Shown here in pieces: positions 59,455 through 64,000 of a stretch of 64,000 bases of DNA. The translations under genes were made by a program, and so were the position numbers. The notes beneath the pieces were generated by a model, which had not been told where the DNA came from, did no database searches, and saw only the letters and a list, made by a program, of their open reading frames with translations. Every line of letters starts with the position of its first letter. The stretch's first letter is position 1. This DNA comes from Collinsella aerofaciens. GTDB taxonomy: Bacteria > Actinomycetota > Coriobacteriia > Coriobacteriales > Coriobacteriaceae. The DNA lies in assembly GCF_015561195.1 (NCBI RefSeq), contig NZ_JADMSU010000002.1:326783-390782 (forward strand), given 5' to 3'.

Positions 59455-60795
59455 GTGAAGTCCCTCACCTCTTTTGCAAAGCGCTCAGCCCGGCTTGCCG
59501 CCGGCTTTGTCTGCGCTATCGCCCTTGCCGCTGGCGTGCCCACCGTCGCCGGCGCCCAAGTGCTCACGACCGACAATGTTTGCGGCAAAACCGCCGATGC
59601 GCGCGGCATCACGGCCGAAAACCTGCCCGATATCGATGCGACCAATGCCCTCGTCATGGGCAAAGACGGCACCGTCTACTATGCCCGCGGCGCCGATGAG
59701 CAGGTCAAGATTGCCTCGATCACCAAGGTCATGACCGCAATCCTAACCGTCGAGAATTGCAAGATGGACGAGAAGGTCACGGTGAGCAACGCCGCAGCCA
59801 CCGTGGGCAATTCAACAGCCGGCCTACTCGAAGGCGACGAGCTCACCGTGAAGCAGGCACTGCGCGGCCTGATGATTCCCTCGGGCAACGACGCCGCCAT
59901 CGTGCTCGCCGAATATGTGGGCAAGAAGATCGACCCTAAGACCAAAGACGCCGAGGCAACATTTGTGAAAGCCATGAACGAGCGCGCTAAGAAGCTCGGT
60001 TGCACCGGCACGCTTTTTGAAAACCCGCATGGTCTGGACTTTGATGAGTGGGCTGGCGATATGCACTCAACCGCACACGACGTAGCGCTGATGATGCAGG
60101 AGGCCATGAAAAACGACACGATCCGCGAGGTCGTAGCGAGCGAAGATTCCTGGATCGAGGTCACGGGCGCCGACGGCACCGACCATTCGCATTCCATGGA
60201 CACGCATAACTATTTGCTAGGCCAAGATGGCAACATCGGTGGCAAGACCGGCACCACCGATGATGCAGGCTATTGCTTTACGGGTGCCTACAACCGCGAT
60301 AGCGACGAGATCTACACCGTCGTTTTGAACTCCACCACCACCGACCAGCGCTTTACCGATACCGCAACCCTAGCCAATTGGTACTACGGTCACAAGGTGA
60401 CGGTCGCAATCGCCAACACGCAGGAAAAGACCGCCAACGGCAACCCGCTTATGGCGCGCATTGGCCAAACCGACTGGACGGATAAGACGATCGACGCCAC
60501 GCTCGCCGATCCTACGGCGCAAGCGACCGTGTTTTCCCTTGCCGGCGAGGTGACCGAAAAGGTTAGCTACGACGATCTTTCGGGCACGGTGCATGTGGGC
60601 GACAAGGTGGGCAGCGTTACGCTCAAGCAGGATGGCACCAAGATCGCCGTCATGGACCTGGTTGCCGACGAGGAAGGCGCAGGGCCGAATCCCATTGAGT
60701 GGCTACTCGTGAAGCTCGATCGCTTGGGCCGCCGCATCGACAACCGCCCGCTCACGGCAGAAAGCGAGACCGTCGCCAAGGCGCCCGAGGTGTAG
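59455..60795 (+). CDS. D-alanyl-D-alanine carboxypeptidase, DacA/PBP5 type
   Basis: The 446-residue penicillin-binding protein starts at GTG 59455 with a classic signal peptide (Lys/Arg-rich start, hydrophobic core, cleavage near AGA-QV at about 34). The catalytic motifs are SITK (88-91), SGN (143-145) and KTG (264-266). A beta-rich C-terminal domain and an amphipathic end (WLLVKLDRLGRRI) follow, the latter suited to membrane association. It trims the terminal D-Ala of peptidoglycan stem peptides. The -10 box at 59410 supports the GTG start. Divergent VanRS-like genes suggest regulation by cell-wall stress. Confidence 0.9.
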   Translation: MKSLTSFAKRSARLAAGFVCAIALAAGVPTVAGAQVLTTDNVCGKTADARGITAENLPDIDATNALVMGKDGTVYYARGADEQVKIASITKVMTAILTVENCKMDEKVTVSNAAATVGNSTAGLLEGDELTVKQALRGLMIPSGNDAAIVLAEYVGKKIDPKTKDAEATFVKAMNERAKKLGCTGTLFENPHGLDFDEWAGDMHSTAHDVALMMQEAMKNDTIREVVASEDSWIEVTGADGTDHSHSMDTHNYLLGQDGNIGGKTGTTDDAGYCFTGAYNRDSDEIYTVVLNSTTTDQRFTDTATLANWYYGHKVTVAIANTQEKTANGNPLMARIGQTDWTDKTIDATLADPTAQATVFSLAGEVTEKVSYDDLSGTVHVGDKVGSVTLKQDGTKIAVMDLVADEEGAGPNPIEWLLVKLDRLGRRIDNRPLTAESETVAKAPEV

Positions 60796-60820
60796 TGCGC
60801 AAGAATAATAAGCCCACTGA

Positions 60821-60852
60821 AAGGAGGCGTCCGAAAGGATGCCTCCTTTTTT
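60821..60852 (+). terminator. terminator of the carboxypeptidase gene
   Basis: AAGGAGGCGTCC, loop GAAA, GGATGCCTCCTT and then TTTT form a strong intrinsic terminator. Confidence 0.88.
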
Positions 60853-60884
60853 GAGGTTCGAATCCCCAGCCGCCATTCTTGATA

Positions 60885-60911
60885 ATAAAAAGGGCCCCAA
60901 ATGGGACCCTT
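60885..60911 (-). terminator. terminator of tRNA-Ser
   Basis: On the minus strand AGGGTCCCA and TGGGGCCCT pair and TTTTTATT follows, 15 bases past the CCA end. Confidence 0.75.
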
Positions 60912-60925
60912 CTTCAAATTCGTAC

Positions 60926-61016
60926 TGGCGGAGAGCTGGGGATTCGAACCCCAGATGCCCTTTTGGGGCATACTCGCTTAGCAGGCGAGCACCTTCGGCC
61001 TCTCGGTCAGCTCTCC
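60926..61016 (-). tRNA. tRNA-Ser(GCT)
   Basis: The minus strand folds into a class II tRNA: acceptor GGAGAGC with GCTCTCC, anticodon stem-loop CTCGCCTGCTAAGCGAG with anticodon GCT, long variable arm (TGCCCCAAAAGGGCA), T arm CTGGGGTTCGAATCCCCAG, and an encoded CCA. It reads AGC and AGU codons. Confidence 0.97.
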
Positions 61017-61108
61017 GTAACAGCCGTTCTATAGTAACCAAACAGCCAAGGATGGGCAAGAGGAAATTTTCTAATTGCCTAGCAGCCTTTCCTTCTTGAA
61101 AGCTTCGC

Positions 61109-63550
61109 CTACCCCAGCGAGCGGTTGAGGGAGCCGAGTTCATCGTTGCCCATGGTACGCCACATTTGGAAGATGCAACCGCGTGCCAGGAAAAAGAAGC
61201 CGCTGTCGACCAGTTGCACAGCGGCATCTGCCAGCTGATTCGTCACGGCGGACACTGGCGGCAGCTCGAGTCCAGCCTTGTGGATGGTCTCGACCGCTTC
61301 CTCGAACGTCGGAGGCTCGCTGACGCCCATCTCGTTCATAAGGCCCTGCATTTCTTCCAGCGCGCTGCTGCCCGACTCCTCGCCGCGCGGCACCAGCCGG
61401 TAACAAGCCAGCGCCAGGTCGAGCTGATCGCAATTCCAATAGGCAAACGCCAAGCGATAGAACAGGTAGCCGATTGCAGAACGATCGCTGGCAATACGTA
61501 GGCCGTGGCGCGCCACCTCGATAATCTCGTCAAAGCGCTCCAGACGCGCAAGCACGTTGATGAGCGCAAAGTGCGACTGCATGGACGAGCGCGCCAGATC
61601 GTAAAGATGGCGCACCTCGGGCAGTGCTCGTTCAAAGTCCTCTTGCTCGGCGTAAAAGCTGCAGATCTCATGCTGGGCAAAGTACAGCGCATCGGGCGCA
61701 CGAAGGATTCGCACAGAGCGGTCTTCTTCCAACACCGGTAGCACCATGCGCACCAGCTGGTTATCGCAAAACTGCGTTTGGACCGAACCTGTCGCCAAAA
61801 GCTCGGCGACGGTGCACTTAGCCTCCAACTCCTCAACAAGACGGGAAAAGCCTTCAAAAGCACCTGTACGGTCGACTTTTGCCTGCTCGCGCAATTCAAC
61901 AACACGGGCCACGTATGGGTCGTCGTCCTCTTCCATGACCTCCAGCTCGTCAGCCGTATCGGCAAGCAGCAGATCGCGCAGCGCCGGCGGCAGCATGCGA
62001 TGGTCATCACGCGGACGAGCATGAACCTCCGCCGGTTCAATCGTCTCCGGAGCGGTTGACTCATACGCCTCAAGCACACGCTTGCACGGCATATCGTCCA
62101 TGTCCATGCTCTCAAGATCCTTGGCGACAGGCACGCAATCGGCCAGATAGGCCGCGCGCCCAAAGAAATACGTTGCGACAACGCGCTCGCCCTGCTCACT
62201 GTCGGGAGCAGCAATCTGCACATAGCAGCGCGTGATGCAGGTGCCCGCGGCAAAACACGCTGCCGCAAGCGTGAGTGCCACGCGCGCATCGTGCTCCGCG
62301 GCCCAGATCGCGCGCGTGTCCTCGTCCAACTCGCGCCAGGCGTCATCTTGAGCGTCGTATTCACGTTGTGGCATAGCATCAACGACAGACTGCCCAAACC
62401 GAACGAGCATGATCCCCTCGGCAACGTTTGCCCGATAGGTATAGTCGAGCCGCGTGACCACGTTAAGTGCCTCGACAATACGCGCGAAGCGGGTACGCAC
62501 ATCCCACTCACCGCCCGGCTGGCAAGCCACCGTACCCGGTTTGCCCCACGGGTTATCGCTCGAGGCCGTATCGAGCAGTCGGGGAACATCGTTGGTCGTC
62601 TTGGCGATATGCCACGCATCAAAGAGCGCGCAGCCCTCAAGGCTCGGCGAGGATGCCGCAGGGACCAATCCGGCCCCGATGTGCTCAAGGATGCCGGAGA
62701 GACGGTTAAGACGGCACTCGATGGCAAGCAGCATGTCAATCTCGTCCTGGCCCAGCAGGCTGCGATCAAAATTGAGATAGAAAAGCTTTGAGCGATCGAT
62801 GCGAGCCAGGCTCATCTCGGACTTAGCGGCGATGGTGCGCAAGCGGGGCAAGTCAATTTCACTCATAAGGGCGGCGGCATAGCGCTCGATACCGCTCGGA
62901 TTCTCGGCATGGTCAACGCGGTAGAGCAGCGTCTCGATAGCGTCAGGTAGCGGTGCCGTGTTAAAGCCCAAAAACACCTCGACCGGCTCGGGCAACTTTA
63001 CGAGCTTGATCTTGTCGACAACGTTTTGCATACCCTCGTCGAGTCCGTCGGCGTCCGCCGTGCTCGCAATGGTATTTTCGGAGTCAGCGAATATCACGTA
63101 GCGCAGGAACATCGATGCCATGAACTCACCGTAAGGAAGGGAGCGGGTCGAATTCCATGTCTCGTGATCGGACTGTTGGCGCATGGGACCTTCGGGAGAG
63201 CCGACGGTTCGCGCGCACGCGCGCATCGTGCCGTTTGCTCCCCTCACCATAATCTCACCAATACCGGAGTCCGACTCGTCAAGGACCAGTTCCATGTCGG
63301 GATCGTTGGGCAGCGGAGCCTCGCTGACGGGGCGGTCCACCTTGTACACCTCACCCGAAACGCTTACGTAGCCCAAAAGCGACACATGGCTTTTGCCAAC
63401 GAATTCGACGACATAACAAGATTCATGCTGATCCTCGCCAAAGAGTTTCCAGACCACGCCATATGAGCGTCCCGCAGGCTGCTCGGGCATCGCCGGAAAG
63501 CGCTTCTTGGGATCGAGAAACCTGAGCTTGTATGTCGGACGCTCTGCCAC
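61109..63550 (-). CDS. large unknown cytoplasmic protein with TPR-like C-terminal helices
   Basis: I do not recognise this 813-residue protein. It starts at GTG 63550. The first 130 residues look beta-rich (SYGVVWKLFGEDQHESCYVVEFVG, SHVSLLGYVSVSGEVYKV). The middle (about 130-530) is helical with a cysteine/alanine patch (LTLAAACFAAGTCITRCYV) and an acidic linker (EVMEEDDDPY, about 545). The C-terminal third (about 560-790) reads as repeated helix pairs of the tetratricopeptide type (FYAEQEDFERALPEVRHLYD, RLAFAYWNCDQLDLALACY). No signal or membrane segment is seen. It lies between two tRNA genes without operon partners. Confidence 0.75.
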   Translation of the reverse strand: MAERPTYKLRFLDPKKRFPAMPEQPAGRSYGVVWKLFGEDQHESCYVVEFVGKSHVSLLGYVSVSGEVYKVDRPVSEAPLPNDPDMELVLDESDSGIGEIMVRGANGTMRACARTVGSPEGPMRQQSDHETWNSTRSLPYGEFMASMFLRYVIFADSENTIASTADADGLDEGMQNVVDKIKLVKLPEPVEVFLGFNTAPLPDAIETLLYRVDHAENPSGIERYAAALMSEIDLPRLRTIAAKSEMSLARIDRSKLFYLNFDRSLLGQDEIDMLLAIECRLNRLSGILEHIGAGLVPAASSPSLEGCALFDAWHIAKTTNDVPRLLDTASSDNPWGKPGTVACQPGGEWDVRTRFARIVEALNVVTRLDYTYRANVAEGIMLVRFGQSVVDAMPQREYDAQDDAWRELDEDTRAIWAAEHDARVALTLAAACFAAGTCITRCYVQIAAPDSEQGERVVATYFFGRAAYLADCVPVAKDLESMDMDDMPCKRVLEAYESTAPETIEPAEVHARPRDDHRMLPPALRDLLLADTADELEVMEEDDDPYVARVVELREQAKVDRTGAFEGFSRLVEELEAKCTVAELLATGSVQTQFCDNQLVRMVLPVLEEDRSVRILRAPDALYFAQHEICSFYAEQEDFERALPEVRHLYDLARSSMQSHFALINVLARLERFDEIIEVARHGLRIASDRSAIGYLFYRLAFAYWNCDQLDLALACYRLVPRGEESGSSALEEMQGLMNEMGVSEPPTFEEAVETIHKAGLELPPVSAVTNQLADAAVQLVDSGFFFLARGCIFQMWRTMGNDELGSLNRSLG

Positions 63551-63657
63551 GAAATATCACCCTGATCGGTCGCTTGAGAAGGAGTGGTCGCGAATAAGTC
63601 GCGACATCTACTCGGAATCTTACACGAGTCGATAGAAATAATCCGCTTGACGCCCGG

Positions 63658-63753
63658 GCCTCGACCGAGGTTCGAATCCATGGTCGGTTTCCGAAAAAGA
63701 AAAACCCCCGTTGCCGGAGGCTTTAAGCTCAATTGGTGCGGCGTATAGGATTC
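63658..63753 (-). repeat. degenerate duplicate of the tRNA-Arg 3' end and its terminator
   Basis: Bases 63734-63753 repeat the last 20 bases of tRNA-Arg (CCA end, acceptor arm and part of the T stem). The following terminator and the T-arm-like GAGGTTCGAATCC are also repeated in the same order as at 63851-63946, about 80 percent alike by eye. The rest of the tRNA is missing, so this is a relic of a tandem duplication or of an integration site. Confidence 0.65.
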
Positions 63754-63885
63754 CGCGCATCCGCTGCGCGGATCCGCACCGGCTTCGCCCGCCTGCCGGC
63801 GTGCTCGCCCGCGGGCTAAAAACGCTCCGCGTTTTCTTTACGCCCGCGCCTCGACCGAGGTTCGAATCAATGCGGTGTTTACGTA

Positions 63886-63911
63886 AAAGAAAAGCCCCCG
63901 TTACCGGGAGC
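63886..63911 (-). terminator. terminator of tRNA-Arg
   Basis: GCTCCCG and CGGGGGC pair on the minus strand (one G-U), followed by TTTTCTTTT. Confidence 0.75.
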
Positions 63912-63923
63912 TTAAATCTCAAA

Positions 63924-64000
63924 TGGTGCGGCGTATAGGATTCGAACCTATGACGTTCTGATTCGTAGTCAGACCCTCTATCCAGCTGAGGTAACGCCGC
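63924..64000 (-). tRNA. tRNA-Arg(ACG)
   Basis: The minus strand gives a complete tRNA ending exactly at the window edge: acceptor GCGGCGT with ACGCCGC, D arm CTCAGCTGGATAGAG, anticodon loop CTACGAA with anticodon ACG, T arm CATAGGTTCGAATCCTATA and encoded CCA. It reads CGN codons after deamination of A34 to inosine. Confidence 0.96.

Overview
The window looks like a chromosomal segment from a high-GC gut actinobacterium of the class Coriobacteriia, most likely Collinsella or a close relative. This is inferred from gene content, codon use and the style of the intergenic repeats, not from a marker gene. There is no rRNA, phage, transposase or CRISPR array. Nearly all genes are intact.

The left third (about 1.0-23.0 kb) is one pectin and hexuronate regulon. 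It holds a GPH-type uptake transporter, a polygalacturonase (GH28), a pectin methylesterase fused to an alpha/beta hydrolase, an SGNH esterase, a GH105 unsaturated uronyl hydrolase, a TIM-barrel isomerase, two flavin/iron-sulfur oxidoreductases, the galacturonate operon uxaCBA, and a KduD plus RpiB-type isomerase pair for the 4-deoxy-5-ketouronate branch. A LacI-type repressor gene closes the block. At least nine copies of the palindrome TGAACGTTCA (full form AGGTGAACGTTCACCT) lie at the promoters of these genes, so the block reads as one regulon converging on 2-keto-3-deoxygluconate. None of the pectin enzymes has an evident signal peptide, so degradation seems to happen inside the cell after oligomer import.

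The middle (23.1-43.4 kb) holds ferrous iron uptake (two feoA, feoB and a Cys-rich partner), an HPr protein with Asp at the regulatory Ser46 position, aspS, serB, a nickel-pincer lactate racemase locus (larB, a larC lacking its second domain, larD, larA, with a TetR regulator), ppc, hisS, an OFA-like MFS carrier, an M20 amidohydrolase and an EamA carrier.

The right part (43.8-64.0 kb) is envelope and signalling: two giant YhgE/Pip membrane proteins, htpG, a GNAT enzyme, a CpsB-CpsD-CpsC tyrosine phosphatase/kinase triad without glycosyltransferases, phoR-phoB-pstB without pstSCA, a VanRS-like two-component pair divergent from a DacA-type carboxypeptidase, tRNA-Ser(GCT), a large unknown TPR-like protein, and tRNA-Arg(ACG) at the very end with a degenerate duplicate of its 3' end.

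The most unusual layer is non-coding. The spacers carry more than a dozen long, near-perfect inverted repeats. Two of them (32258-32384 and 34785-34911) share a fixed skeleton while both of their stems have changed sequence and kept pairing, which argues for a selected folded element.
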